Below, in pieces: positions 33,173 through 44,343 of a stretch of DNA of 64,000 bases (the stretch's first letter is position 1; every line of letters begins with the position of its first letter). Position numbers and translations under genes: made by a program. Origin of the DNA: Rheum nobile. Its lineage: Eukaryota > Streptophyta > Magnoliopsida > Caryophyllales > Polygonaceae. The notes under the pieces are model-generated. The model did no database searches. It had not been told where the DNA came from and saw only the letters and a program-made list of their open reading frames with translations. The stretch lies in contig WOAB01000858.1 in assembly GCA_027886185.1 (NCBI GenBank), positions 186,001 through 250,000 on the forward strand. The letters run 5' to 3'.

Positions 33173-34420
33173 ATGGTCAACACCCGTATTACTGACTCCC
33201 CTCTAGTTGCTTTTGACCCAGAAGTCGACAGAACATTCCGTTCGAACCTACGCGATCAAAGAGAAGAAGAAATAGAGGTTGAGATCGTTGAGACAGTTGA
33301 GATTGTTGAGCCGACTGAGCCATTTGATATCCCTGCTGTTGCAATGGCCGGAACTCTGAGAGAGCTGAAATCTAGAGTTGTTGCTTATCTCCCGAAATTC
33401 CATGGTTTGAGTGGAGAGGACCCGATATCTCATTTGGGTAAATTCCACAATGTCTGCATGACTATGAAGCCCAGGAATGTGACGGAGGATCAAATCAAGA
33501 TGAGAGCTTTTGGTTTCTCCTTGCTAGACTCTGCTAGCGACTGGTATTACCACTTGCCGCCAGGAACCATAGATACCTGGACTAAGCTGCACAAGGCGTT
33601 TCTTGACAATTATTTCCCAACGAAGAAGGCGAATGCTTTGAAAAAGGCAATTGCTGACATTGAGCAAGCTGGTGATGAGACGCTGTATGATTTTCTCGAG
33701 AGGTACAAGAGGCTTTGCTCCAGCTGACCATTCCACGGATACGCCAAGCAGGACCTTGTTCTCTACCTACACAATGGTCTGTTAGATCAAGAGAGAAGGA
33801 TGGTTGACGCTGCATGCGGTGGAAGCATTCTGAATCTGACACCGGATGCAGCCATGGAGAGATTCCAGGAGATGAGTGAGAGTACCAAGAGCTTTGGAAA
33901 GACATACCAGATGAAGGCGGTCAATGCTATGACCCCTACAGGACCTAGCCCAGTGCTGACTGAGCTAGCTGAGTTGAAGGAGATGGTGAAGAGAATGGCA
34001 AATCAAAACACTCCTCAATAGGTCAAGGCATGTGGACTTTGTTCTGATCAGTTCCACCCTACCGATACTTGTCTTCAGCTGCAGGAGGAAGGTACTGCTG
34101 AAGTGAATGTTGTAGGAGGTTACGGACCCCCTAGACCGCAGTTCGATGGACAACCCAACTATAATCCGAGAGGGAGAGACCACCCAGGTTTCAGATGGAG
34201 TGACCCACAAGGTGGTCAACAGCCTGCACAACAACAGTACCAGCAACGAGTCCCGTACCAACAGAGGGCTCAAGGCCAAACCTCTGGTGCTTCTACTGAA
34301 GAGATGTTGAAGACTCTGACTCAGCATTTCTCCACTCATGTTCAGGCTACTGAGTCAAGCATAAAGAATATGGAGAGGCAGATTGGCCAACTGGCTGATG
34401 TTGTGACCAAGATAGACTAG
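33173..34420 (+). pseudogene. gag: Athila C gag
   Basis: ATG at 33173 (VNTRITDSPLVAFDPEVDRT). Glu/Val-rich linker, then the capsid domain: LPKFHGLSGEDPISHLGKFH, GFSLLDSASDWYYHLPPG, FLDNYFPTKKANALKKAI, LYDFLERYKRLC. A TGA at 33725-33727 and a TAG at 34019-34021 interrupt it. A zinc-finger-like CGLCSDQFHPTDTC-type segment (33/34 kb boundary, about 34030-34075) and a Gln/Tyr/Pro-rich tail with coiled coil (ATESSIKNMERQIGQLADVV) follow. It would assemble the retrotransposon particle if intact. Confidence 0.85.
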
Positions 34421-34453
34421 AGGACATCAAACTCCCTGCCATCTCAGACTACA

Positions 34454-35508
34454 GTGAATCCAAGGGAGAATGTGAGTGCCATCACCCTTAGAAGTGGTAA
34501 GAAGTTGGTCGTTACTCCTAGTACTGAAGAGGAGAACGAAGTTGTAAAGGAGAAACCTGCTGACCGCCCCGCGGTGGACCCCACCGCAACCCGGCGAAAA
34601 TTTGAGGCTAAGGCCAGGAAGGAAACACTGTTGTCACCGCCCCGCGGCGACTCTGGCCGTGACCCAGCGGCTGATCTCAGTAGTCGTCGCGACCCGGCGG
34701 CTGATCTCAGTAATCCCACCGAGACCTCACCGCCCTGCGGCGATGACCACCGCCCCGCGGCGATGACCACCGCCCCGCGGTGAACCTACAGCGACCCGGT
34801 CTCTTAAGTCCCAACTCTGCAGATGAAGCCTGTGTTGATGACTACGTTCGTCCGGTCTTCCCTCCTCTTGGTTCTGAGAAGCCACCAGCACCTTTTCCCG
34901 AGGCGCTAAAGGCTAGAAGAGTAGCCGACGACAGCGATTTGTTCGAGACTTTTCGGAACTGTGAGGTGAACATTCCTCTGCTCAAGCTTATTAAGGCTAT
35001 CCCTCGATATGCCAAGTTTTTGAAGGAGCTATGCACCGTTAAGAGGACACAAAAGCTGAAGGTTCAGAAGAAGATTCCAGTTTGTAAGCATGTCTCGGCG
35101 GTATTTCAAAGGCGCATGCCTGAGAAGTGCCAGGATCCAGGTACATTCACTATCCATATTGCTATAGGTGAACATCGATTTGAAAAAGCCTTGCTAGACT
35201 TGGGTGCCTCTATTAATGTTTTGCCTTATTCATTGATTGAGGATTTAGGAGTGGGACCCTTGCATGATACCAATATTGTGATTCAACTTGCTGATGGTTC
35301 TTGTGTGCCTCCTAAGGGTATTGTGGATGATGTTCTTGTTAAGATAGGTCCTTTGATTTTCCCTGCTGATTTCTTTGTTATGGATATGGACTATGATGAG
35401 CAGGTTACTCCTGTTATGCTAGGTCGACCTTTTATGAAAACATCCATGACAAAGATTGATGTAGATAGTGGAACTTTGACTATGGAATTCGATGGAATAA
35501 TTTTTTAG
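34454..35508 (+). pseudogene. Athila C linker and aspartic protease
   Basis: The linker (34454-34783) follows NPRENVSAITLRSGKK and contains several in-frame copies of a GC-rich CCGC/GCGG motif encoding repeated DRPAVDPTA-, DPAADLS-like stretches. The overlapping frame from 34780 encodes DDYVRPVFPPL..., IPRYAKFLKELCTVKR and the retropepsin-like domain: LLDLGASINVLP (catalytic Asp near 35198) and MLGRPFMKTS. DLGAS in place of D(S/T)G is normal for Athila. It would cleave the gag polyprotein. Confidence 0.8.
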
Positions 35509-35952
35509 CATAATATTCATAAGGCCAACTCCATTGAATTGCCTCACCCTTGCTGCATTAGTGATAATGATAATCCTATTCAGGAAAGAGTTAAGCCTAG
35601 TGTAGTGGAGACCATAGTTGATCTTTCTTCTATTGCTGAACCTTTTGAGTTGCATGAGTATGATGTCATGCTTGATGACATAGGAGAGTCGATTCCCTCT
35701 AATTTGGGCACTTACCCCCCTGCACTAACCATACAAGGTTGTAAGCCTTCATCTAGTGTCGTACAGCATAATCAGGTTGAGCCATATCGGCCCCCACATC
35801 GCTCTAAGTATGGGGGAGATGCTCCAAAGGAAGCAATTATGGAGGCATTGGCTAAGAGGGAACATGGTCTAAGGTTCAAGCCTTTCCATGGAAGATTCCA
35901 GCAGGAAAAGACGATTGAGAGGATTCCGAGGGGATCCTATTCTAGGTGGTGA
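35509..35952 (+). pseudogene. Athila C post-protease region
   Basis: Frame from 35539 (PHPCCISDNDNPIQERVKPS) to 35952, acidic then basic, where the RT-proximal linker would be. It ends at the CGGGAGGCAACCCGAGG border (about 35985) where pol has been lost. Confidence 0.55.
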
Positions 35953-35984
35953 TTGATCTGCAGTACGTTAACCAAGGCGCTGTC

Positions 35985-36781
35985 CGGGAGGCAACCCGAG
36001 GTAGTTTTTCCTTGATTTTTCTTTCTCTTAGTTTAATTTCGTAATTTCTTTTGTTTTGTTTCGTTCGCCTGTCACTAACATTTCAGGTATGAAAGTAAAT
36101 GGAGAGGAGACAGTTTCCCCACCGCCCCGCGGCGATCCTCACCGTCCCGCGGTGGATGTCTGGTATATCCTCTCCCCTAAAAAAAAAGCAAGAATAAAGG
36201 GCCCCGAAAAAACCTTCAACGGGGAGTAAAAATTTTTATTTCTTGAGTGGTAACTATGGATTTGACGGTTTGGGCCCCCTTTTTGGGCCGAGACTTCTCT
36301 ATGGGCCATTGTACCAGCCGGTTCCATCATCCCCTTTGCTTCCTTTTCCCTTTCCCTAACCTAGCCCCTACTCTCACAAAAGCCCTCCATCTCCAACACC
36401 CCTCTCAAGCTCTCCATGCCAAATCCCCCATTCTCCCACAAATCCCTCTTGTCCTTGATCCGATCTAGCCCCCAAATTTCCTAAACCTTGAGTTTCTTTG
36501 CCCAATTTGGAATTTAGCCTTACAAACTAGCCAAACACAACCCCACCGCGTCGTTGTCATCCCGCCTCGCTATCGCTCCGCCTCGCGCCGCTCTGCCTCG
36601 CGTCGTTGCAGCCACCGCCCCGCGGCGACCCCACCGCGACCCGGCCAGAACCCCCAATTGTCTCACCGCGACCCGGCGACTCGTCCATCGCCCCGCGTCG
36701 AGACTGCCCAGGCTGTGTTTTCGCTCGTTTGTAAGTGTCCTCTTGGCTACCCTTTGTTTTGAGTTTCTCCATTCATTACTT
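35985..36781 (+). other. Athila C region between protease and ORF-1
   Basis: Noncoding-like DNA with CCGCGGCGA/CCGCGGTGG motifs at 36123-36151 and a dense cluster of CACCGCGACCCGGCG-type motifs at 36541-36700. A frame from 36554 runs into the ORF-1 start but its Arg/Pro composition comes from the motifs. Confidence 0.5.
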
Positions 36782-37675
36782 ATGGCACCTAGAGGTAGGA
36801 AGCAAGTATCTACGAGGGATGCGAATGAGGTGTACAATGTTGTGAAGGAGAGGAAGGTTTTGGCTACTAAATTCTTTGACAAGCCGACGTTGGTTGAGTT
36901 TGGTATGTTGGAGTGTGTATCCCTGTGTTTAGCAGAGTGTGGTCTGGGGACCTTCTTGAACAAGGCCGCTGATGCTTATCCCGAGCTGTGTTACCAGTTC
37001 ATTGCCTCGTTTAAGAGGTATTCTGATGGCTCCGCCGACAAGAGATTGATGAAGGTCACGTTCACATACAATGGTCGTGATTATGCTTTGTCTGCTGAGG
37101 AGATTCGTGGTGCCCTGGGCATTACAAAGGAGCCATCTGATGGGTGGTCTGGTGGCATCATTGAGACAGATATGATGGAGTTTTGGGAGGCTGCCACGCA
37201 TAGGACGTTCAAGAAGGGCCAGGAAGTGAACTCGAAGATGATGAACCCTTGCCTAAGGTTGATCCACAAGGTGATGATGAGAGATTTCTTTGGCCATGCT
37301 GATGATGGCAAGGTCCCTTTGAAGGATTTCCAGTGGTTTTTGAGCATCTTGGAGCTTGTTACGTACACGCCGTGTTGGGCTACCCTCTTTCTGGGTTCCC
37401 TGAAGAGGATTCGTGATGGTGAGCCACATGATATTTGTGGGGATGGTTTGATCATCCTTCTTTGTGCTGACATTATAGCTACCGATCGGATTCCTCGACC
37501 TGTTGCTCACGCGGTGTATGATATGGCGCACATGAAGGTGTGCTCGATGCTGAAGCCACTGGGCAAGGATGGTGATTTAGTTTGGTCTTCATACGACGGT
37601 CACATTCTGATTCTTCCCCGGGTTTTCACTTATTCTCCTTCATTTGCGGATTGGTGGATTCCCAATGATCAATAG
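36782..37675 (+). CDS. Athila ORF-1-type protein, probably 3' truncated
   Basis: An open frame of about 297 residues from MAPRGRKQVSTRDANEVYNV. Motifs such as LVEFGMLECVSLCLAECGL, LMKVTFTYNGRDYALSAEEI and MMNPCLRLIHKVMMRDFFG fit the plant Athila ORF-1/retrotransposon family located 3' of pol. No transmembrane span is obvious, so an envelope role is not supported. It is unbroken, unlike the other frames of this element. The last few codons and stop (37664-37675) lie in scrambled filler sequence, so the natural C-terminus is probably missing. Confidence 0.65.
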   Translation: MAPRGRKQVSTRDANEVYNVVKERKVLATKFFDKPTLVEFGMLECVSLCLAECGLGTFLNKAADAYPELCYQFIASFKRYSDGSADKRLMKVTFTYNGRDYALSAEEIRGALGITKEPSDGWSGGIIETDMMEFWEAATHRTFKKGQEVNSKMMNPCLRLIHKVMMRDFFGHADDGKVPLKDFQWFLSILELVTYTPCWATLFLGSLKRIRDGEPHDICGDGLIILLCADIIATDRIPRPVAHAVYDMAHMKVCSMLKPLGKDGDLVWSSYDGHILILPRVFTYSPSFADWWIPNDQ

Positions 37676-37701
37676 GAATCCACCAATTCCTATTGATCAT
37701 T
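37650..37701. repeat. Interleaved inverted repeats at a deletion junction
   Basis: AATGATCAATAGGAAT at 37664-37679 is repeated inverted at 37686-37701 with a 6-nt spacer, while ATTGGTGGATTCC (37650-37662) is inverted at 37675-37687. Left of it is Athila C coding sequence, right of it (minus strand) is MULE transposase coding sequence. Confidence 0.9.
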
Positions 37702-39127
37702 ATAACCGTTGGCATTAACCCAAATCTACAAACAATTGCCGAAATTGTATCATTATAAACCTGTAATGCACAACCTCACCCCCCCGGGTAAATGCATATT
37801 CAATGTGGAACGTCTTGTGAGTGCAAGGAAAACCAACAATCTCCACCAAAGGCATTTCATACCTATGTATTAAAAACTAAGCAATCAAAATTCAATACAT
37901 ACATAAAACTACAAAAATCTAAGACACAAAGCCATAACATACCTAATTGTATTGTATGTGGCGTCTATAACTACCACGTACGAGAACAACTTCAAAATGT
38001 GAAAAATAGGATATCCACCTCACGTGTAGACCGCTTTCTCAAAGAATGCACTACGTACCTTCTTTCATGTAAAAACTTTAGGGTCCATAGGGTAACCATC
38101 ATTTCCCCATGATCCTCGTACTAGATCTTTTGCAAAAAGTTGGCAACTTGTTTCGGGGATGTTACATTTCCAGGGAATAATGTTCTTAACTCTGCAACTA
38201 TAGTGCTCGGCGTCATGAACGTAACGCCCAACATTTTAGCAAGTTGCTCCTCCGCCGGGGTCATTCTACCTATGTATGCATGCCCGAGAAAGCTAGTCAG
38301 AAGCCTATGGTTGTGGTGACCATCTAGCACATCCAAGATTCATTTATGAGTATCTGACCCTCACTTTTTTTCAACTGAACCTCATGCAGCTCAAATGTGC
38401 ACCCGGACTTCTTCGATCTGGTTTAGCGAATTACCTGAACATTCTTCTCCGAATTTTCATTACTAACTTTTGCCCTCCCCAATCTATGTTTATCGAAGTT
38501 CTCACACGTCAAACTAACCATTCTAGCATTTGAGTTACGAATGACCAAAAGCATCATCAAATCTCTTCCCCTCTTCTTAGCCCAATCGACTATTTTCTCG
38601 CGACTATCCCATATTAGACTAGTACGAAATTCATCTCCATAGTCTTTTCCCTATACATGTTTACAATATTAATAATAATATAGAATATATGGATCCCAAT
38701 TTCTAAAATTTGATGATAAAAACACGCATATATTATAATTATATCAAAATTACGAAATCATAATACTAATTCATATACTAAACTGTAAGTTTTATTCATC
38801 AATAACTAAACTAAGGACACCTAACAAACAAACGCTAAATAAATAATAGATCATACCTAATAGTATAGGCCCCTATGAGTATATGTAATGGAAAATTTTA
38901 TGCTTTAACGAACATTTATGCATACTAACGTCGAAATTGCACTCGTCTAAAATTCATACAATAATTAAATAAAATTCATAGGAGCTAAGTAATCACGACA
39001 TTTATACATATAGCTAACTACGACAAAAATGATTAATCCAACACTAACCTCGGCCGCTCGAGTCGTAATCATCATACCCTCTTTCATCTTCTCCACTAAA
39101 AAATGGTTCTTCATTACTATAAGACAT
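37686..39127 (-). pseudogene. OTU-type MULE transposase, N-terminal part
   Basis: Minus strand. Exon 1 (39127-39049) encodes MSYSNEEPFFSGEDERGYDD; GTTAGT donor. Exon 2 (38650-37943) holds a FAR1-type DNA-binding domain (IVDWAKKRGRDLMMLLVI, CTFELHEVQLKK, HHNHRLLTSFLGHAY) and the start of the transposase core (YVVVIDATYNTI, first catalytic Asp). Exon 3 (37862-37686) reads YEMPLVEIVGFPCTHKT and is cut at the junction with Athila C. Intron positions match those of the element at 58-61 kb. One stop near 38429 and frameshifts near 38100. The C-terminal half is at 29270-30084. Confidence 0.8.
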
Positions 39128-39289
39128 CTTGAAAAGAATGTGTTTGGATATGGACCTAAGAGAAAGATGTAAAGGTTTATAGGATGAAATTTGACCGTTA
39201 GAAAAATGACATTTAACGGACATTTTCCAACAGTCAAATTTTGCTAAACGGCTACTTATTTTTACACCTTTGAAAGACATACCACTATA

Positions 39290-39395
39290 CGCCTTCATTA
39301 AGCATACACCTTTTTCAGGCGTGAATTTATGTATATTTTGCCCGTTTGTTACTGTTTTGTCCCCCTTATACGTCTTTATTAAGCGTACGCTCTAT
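39290..39395. repeat. Paired motif upstream of the minus-strand MULE gene
   Basis: TATACGCCTTCATTAAGCA at about 39292 and TATACGTCTTTATTAAGCG at about 39368, each followed by TAC(A/G)C. Two near-identical imperfect palindromes lie in the promoter position of the MULE gene. Confidence 0.6.
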
Positions 39396-39634
39396 TTAAG
39401 TGCACCAAATAGCATGCAAAAAGTTTAAAAAAAAACGTGTTAGAAGCCAGTTTTTTTTTCGTTCCGAATAAGCTCATCATCTTGAGCATCATTCGGCCTT
39501 ACAAGTTTCTGGAAAAAGATTTTTTATCACACAACACAGCCTGTAAGGACGTGAGACAATTACGCAATGTAGATGCAAAACTGAGCATTACAACGGTAAC
39601 ACGGGCTCTGGAAATAAGCAGTTAAAAGTTAAAA

Positions 39635-41936
39635 CTACTGCTGTGCACATTGCACCCTCTGGGGACCCTGTGGCTCATCTTCCTCCTCACACGCCTCACC
39701 AGCAGACGCATTCGCTTGCTTCCTCCTCATCTCCTCCTCAATGTTCACATCGTGCATTGTCGTCTCCTCGCACTCGTCTAACTCCATATCAGTCAGGTCA
39801 ACAGATGGCTTCGGTGGGAGTATAGCTTCCAGCGCCTTCACCTGGTCGGGAGTCAGAGTGTCTGGGAAGTCGACTGTGAAGTGGATGTAGAGTTTACCCC
39901 TCATGAATGACTTCCGGTACATTGGCATCCCCTCATCCTCTATGGCCTTAAATTGATCTGCTCTCATTGAGCACAACCCAAGAATATTACACCATTATAA
40001 ACATGTAGCATACAAATTGGGTTATAAATGTTAAATCTGCTTTGCTAGTTACCAGGCTTTGTCAATATGTTTTTATTCATACTGCAATTTTCTTTGTAAT
40101 TGTGGTTATTGTGCAAAGTAGGTGATTTTGCAAGATTAACATGTCAATGTGTTACTTACCGGGTTTGATCACTTCTCCAGGTTTTGATTTGATGAGGAGA
40201 TGGCGACCATCCAAGTGGGTCAATATGAACTTGAATCCGCAAAGGGCTTCAGTAAGAGATAGTGTGTGCTCATAGAAGAGATCGTCGCCCTTTCTCTTAA
40301 ACCTGGGATGCTCTTTCTGTTGTAGCACAAAGACTATATCTCCCGTGATTGTGTCAGGCTGCAAGAACAAATGGATGTAAGTTGTTAGTTAGCTAGCTAT
40401 TAACAGAACACCACAAAAGAGTTAAAGCTAGTTGATCAACTCACAGCTTCATCTGCCTCTCCAGGGAAACTAATCTTCCGTCCATGTTGCATACCCTTCT
40501 CAACAATTACTTCAAGCACCTTCTTCTGTTGAACCACCTTCTCGCCTTTGCAATCTGGACAGCGATCTTCATTGCTAATTGCTTCGCCGGTACCCTTACA
40601 TTCATTGCAAGGATGCTGCATCTGCTGAATCATAGAGGGGCCAAGTTGTCTGATAGAGACTTTCATACCAGTGCCATCGCATACAGCACACTTCATTGAG
40701 GCACCAGACTTTGATCCTTTCCTATATATCCAAATCCAAATTATGAAAATGATCAATCTTCTGACAATTCAAGAACAGAAGAACCCATATTAAATCAAAG
40801 TATGTTGTGGTAGTGAACCTACCCATTGCACTTTGAGCATATGACATTCCTAGAAAGAGAAAGCTTTTTCGAAGTTCCGCTGTAGAGATCTTCAAGAGAA
40901 ATCTTGAGTGGGTGGATAACATCTTCTCCCCTTCTTTGCCTTCTTCCTCTACCGCTACCACCACCTGATTATGTTTGTGAGGAATGTGAATAGAAATGTT
41001 AACAAATAGGAGTACAAAGTATCTCAATTTGGAAGTCAATTTATTAGTCCCACTTACCAAATGGGTTGCCCCCAAAGAAAGAGTCGAAGATGTCAAATGG
41101 ATTGTGCATGCCTCCGCCGCCACCCATTCCTTCCTTGAGTGCATCTTCACCGTATTGGTCATAGATCTCACGCTTCTCCGGATCACTTAGAACTTCATAA
41201 GCCTGGGCCAATTCTTTGAACTGCAGCAGATACGACATTAAAACTTGCTTAAGATCTTCCCACCAAAACAAGCATCCAACGGGAATTCAATTTATACAAT
41301 GGAATTACCTACCAAGCCAATTAAGATAACACCAAATCAATAACGTTTCAATCAAAATCTACTGTCACAATATGCTCCAGCACCTTAGCTGGTTATACTA
41401 CTACAACCAAGCATATCTGTACTGCCATCAACAACAAATCCCTAACTTCAAAAGGCAGTTCAAACCAAATACAATTCCCATGAAGATCTTCACTACTATT
41501 CCAATGTTATTGTTATTTAAAAGTCTAATTAAGCATTCCACCTCCTCCAATCTCACGTAGCATCTCGGATATGAGGAATCTCAAATCATTAACAATAACG
41601 ATCAAAGACAGATTCGCAAATTCAAACGTAATCACGCTGTTTCAATGCAACCTAAACATCTCCCACAAATAGCAAAACAAAGTTGGAATTCTTTCAAAGA
41701 ATACCAATGACAGTTCGAATGAACTCTCTCCTTCAAAAAAGCCGATGATCATCGAACAATTCGTAAAAAAAATCCAGAAAACTCACCTTCTCTGGATCAC
41801 CTCCCTTGTCAGGATGATTCTTAATAGCAGCTTTTTTGTACGCCTTCTTCAAATCCTCAGGGTTAGCATTCTTCGAGACTCCGAGAATCTCATAGTACCT
41901 TGTGTTATCGCTGTTCTTCGGCGCTCTCCCGAACAT
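39635..41936 (-). CDS. DnaJ homolog, type I (AtJ2/AtJ3-like) co-chaperone
   Basis: Six exons on the minus strand: 41936-41787, 41220-41058, 40964-40823, 40721-40445, 40358-40160 and 39957-39635, all with consistent GT-AG borders and phases. J domain with YYEILGV and the HPD motif (KNHPDKGGDPEK); Gly/Phe-rich linker (GGGGGMHNPFDIFDSFFGG); four CxxCxGxG-type zinc motifs (CSKCNGKG, CAVCDGTG, CNECKGTG, CPDCKGEK); substrate-binding C-terminal domain (FPGEADEA, VFVLQQKEHPRFKRKG, LIKSKPGEVIKP); end CAQQ, a farnesylation box as in plant J2/J3. It stimulates Hsp70 ATPase and delivers clients in cytosol and at membranes. No defect seen; this is the clearest working gene in the window. Confidence 0.96.
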
Positions 41937-42008
41937 TTTTCTTCTTCAACTCTTCTGCTTCTGCGTTCGTATGTGAATGAATTCTGGATTCTTTGCGTTT
42001 CTTTGGCG

Positions 42009-42020
42009 CACTTTATAAGG
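42009..42020 (-). promoter_or_regulatory. TATA box of the DnaJ gene
   Basis: CCTTATAAAG on the minus strand, about 75 bp before the ATG. It predicts a 5' untranslated region of about 40-50 nt. Confidence 0.65.
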
Positions 42021-42114
42021 GGAGGGAATAATTCGTAATGAAAATGGACGGCTAGGATATTTGTGTAGGCGATTAAGAGAAGATGGGAGCCGTTGATGAT
42101 GGGAGAGAGATGTA

Positions 42115-42165
42115 GAAGGATCTGGAACTCCGCTATGGTCTATGTCCTAGTCTTCTAGATCGTTC
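42115..42165 (-). promoter_or_regulatory. Two heat-shock-element-like sites
   Basis: GAAggaTCtgGAA at 42115-42127 and TTCtaGAtcgTTC at 42153-42165 each have three 5-bp units of the HSF site with one base off. They lie 95-150 bp upstream of the TATA box, fitting heat induction known for J3-type genes. Confidence 0.5.
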
Positions 42166-42199
42166 TGTAAGGGTCTGGGACAAGATGATGCAAAATAGC

Positions 42200-43690
42200 A
42201 TAATGTAGTTGAAACATTTTGCACATTCACATAATACCATTTCAGAGAATAATTTTGAATAGAACACGTTAAGTTTTCTCTTCAGAAAAAATAGTTAGAG
42301 ACAAGTAGAGTTGTTAATAGTGTCGGTCGGGTTCGGTTCGGTTATTTCGAATTCGGGTCGAGAACGGATCGGGTCATTTCGAATAACAGGTCAAGCCGGT
42401 CGAGTCATTACAGGTCAACGGACGGTTCAGGTTAACCAACGGGTCAATAGCGTCCTTTTTCAAATATTTTGTTCACTATTTAAATATTATTAAATAGTTA
42501 AAACTAATTTAAATATGTCAAAATAAGTTGAAATGAATTAAAATAATAATAGTATTAATTATTTTAATGTAATTGATATTAGTAGACCAAAATTATATTT
42601 TATTTTTTTATTATATTAATTTCTACGTTATAAAAAATTATATAAGACAAGAATGTTCTTTTTTTAAGATATTAAGCATATTATCATTATTTATATATGG
42701 TAATCCCTCGATCGATCCGGTGGTGCTCTCCCTCCGATGGTGTATTTATTTGATCTTCTTCTCCACTGTATTTTGATGCGTCAAAATAGGTGTACTCCAA
42801 CCAACCTCTACTTCCTTACTGGTATTTGCTTAATCTGCTTGCCTGAACTGCATGCTTATTTACTTTGGTTAAATCTATCACTTAACATTATGGAGAACGA
42901 CCAACGACTTTTCTTCATTGTGAATTGTACTGAAGTGTCACAAGCTTACTCTAGTGCCACCCCCTCCCACAATGGATTTTTTAATACCATACATAAAACT
43001 GTAAGTGGAATCCAAGACTATACCTCTTCTCCTATTGTCAAATATGTTTTTCCTACATCGCCCTTCTAAGGTTACGGGAGATGCTAAAAAGCATATGAAA
43101 TCAACTTTACTATTGTTTGGATAACTGACTTTGCCTGGAGCAAGTTATCCTTCTTTGCATTAAATCTTTAGATTAGGTTTTATCAAACCCAACCTAAATA
43201 TACTTTCATGACTAGTCTGAAAGGGAATTCTCTTCTAAACATTGTCATTCACAACTGGCCTTTACCCACTAGATATGCTCTTTACCAGAACCCCTTGTCT
43301 GATCTATTGAGCTTATTACTTGGGCATTCTATTACTATCTGTGTTTATATTATGTATTATACAAATTACATTATTCTTGCTAAAAAAGATCTCGTTTCAT
43401 GGAACTCATACCCCTTTCATCACCATGTAATCCATGTGGCCACTTTTGACTGGTTGTTCCCTAGTACTCAAACTTTTGAATTAACAAGTTTCTCTTATTC
43501 TCCTATGATTGAACTTGAATTTTATAACCCTCTCCTTAACAATTGTTATAAAATTGTTTACAATTTGAACAAATCTTCTCTCAGAATATTTAAACTATCC
43601 CTAACAAACTGTTATCTTACTATACGTTATTTATTAATGCAGAGGTTGGGATCCCAAATGAACACTTCTGATGCTGGCACTACTGCAGAT
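42200..43690. other. Intergenic DNA, no recognised gene
   Basis: A GGGTCGG/GGTTCGG-rich stretch at 42320-42440 followed by AT-rich DNA. Frames at 42737-43069 and 43208-43702 have no recognisable domain. Confidence 0.5.
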
Positions 43691-43699
43691 CTGATAATA

Positions 43700-43930
43700 T
43701 AACCGGTGGAATATAACTCGGGTGTTACAATCACGAGATATAAAGGCGTCTCAAAAATTTAGTAGAATTATATAACCCGGATATTAAGAGCCCGGGTTAT
43801 TTGTAATAGAAAAAGATTCCTTCAAACCTTATAACACGGACATATCTATGGGTTTAGAATAACCGGTATATTAAGTTCTATTTTTTTACGAATTTTGTTG
43901 TATATCACGGACGTATCATCCCTTGTTATT
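43700..43930. repeat. CACTA-like subterminal repeat fragment
   Basis: Repeats of ATAACC(C)GG and CCCGGGTTAT-like words resemble the repeat-rich CACTA end at 54.4-55.0 kb. No CACTA terminus is found here. Confidence 0.4.
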
Positions 43931-44248
43931 ATCGATATGAGGAACACCGATGGAAATAAGGGTAAATAGTTTCTTTGTTTGATTAGTATTAATGAAGAGA
44001 ATTGAGTGGATTTGAAAGAAAAATAAGAGGAAAATGAGAGGAAAAATAAGAGGAGAATGAGAGAAAAAGTGAATCATTCTAAAATGATGAAATTTGGATG
44101 AAAAATCCTAATAAGAATTTTAATAATAAAAAAAAATAAAAAAAATAAAATAAATTTTAATTCAATTTTCTCTCTCAAATCCCCTTTCATCCAAATAAAT
44201 AAAATAACATAAAATCCCTCTCTACTAATAAGAGTTATTTTGCAAACC

Positions 44249-44306
44249 CTTCCTTGTTGCATAGCCGCTCAACCCCCCTTCCTTGTTGCATAGCCGCTCA
44301 ACCCCC
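44249..44306. repeat. 29-bp tandem duplication
   Basis: CCTTCCTTGTTGCATAGCCG plus CTCAACCCC occurs twice in a row, just upstream of the small membrane-protein gene. Confidence 0.85.
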
Positions 44307-44343
44307 ACCAGATCATATCCTCTATCACCTCACGAATCTGAAT

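Larger units (their letters stand above)
31736..37685 (+). mobile_element. Athila-type element C, 3' truncated
   Basis: 5' LTR 31736-33094, primer site TGGCGCCGTTGCCGGGGA at 33099-33116, then gag, protease, a 3' noncoding region and an Athila ORF-1-type gene. Reverse transcriptase and integrase are absent, as in element A. No 3' LTR is present; the element stops at the rearranged junction near 37.65-37.70 kb. Inserted into gag of element B (flanking 5 bp AGGGC on the left). Confidence 0.88.

Noticed and set aside
36554..36781. N-terminal extension of the Athila ORF-1 protein
   Set aside because: Arg/Pro-rich residues come from the CACCGCGACCCGGCG motif cluster; the ATG at 36782 starts the conserved part.
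42311..42440. Telomere-like GGGTTCGG repeats
   Set aside because: Not TTTAGGG and irregular; more like low-complexity DNA of a small transposon.
43208..43702. 164-residue plus-strand frame
   Set aside because: No domain, no splice context, and its 3' end lies at the edge of CACTA-like repeats; kept only as intergenic DNA.
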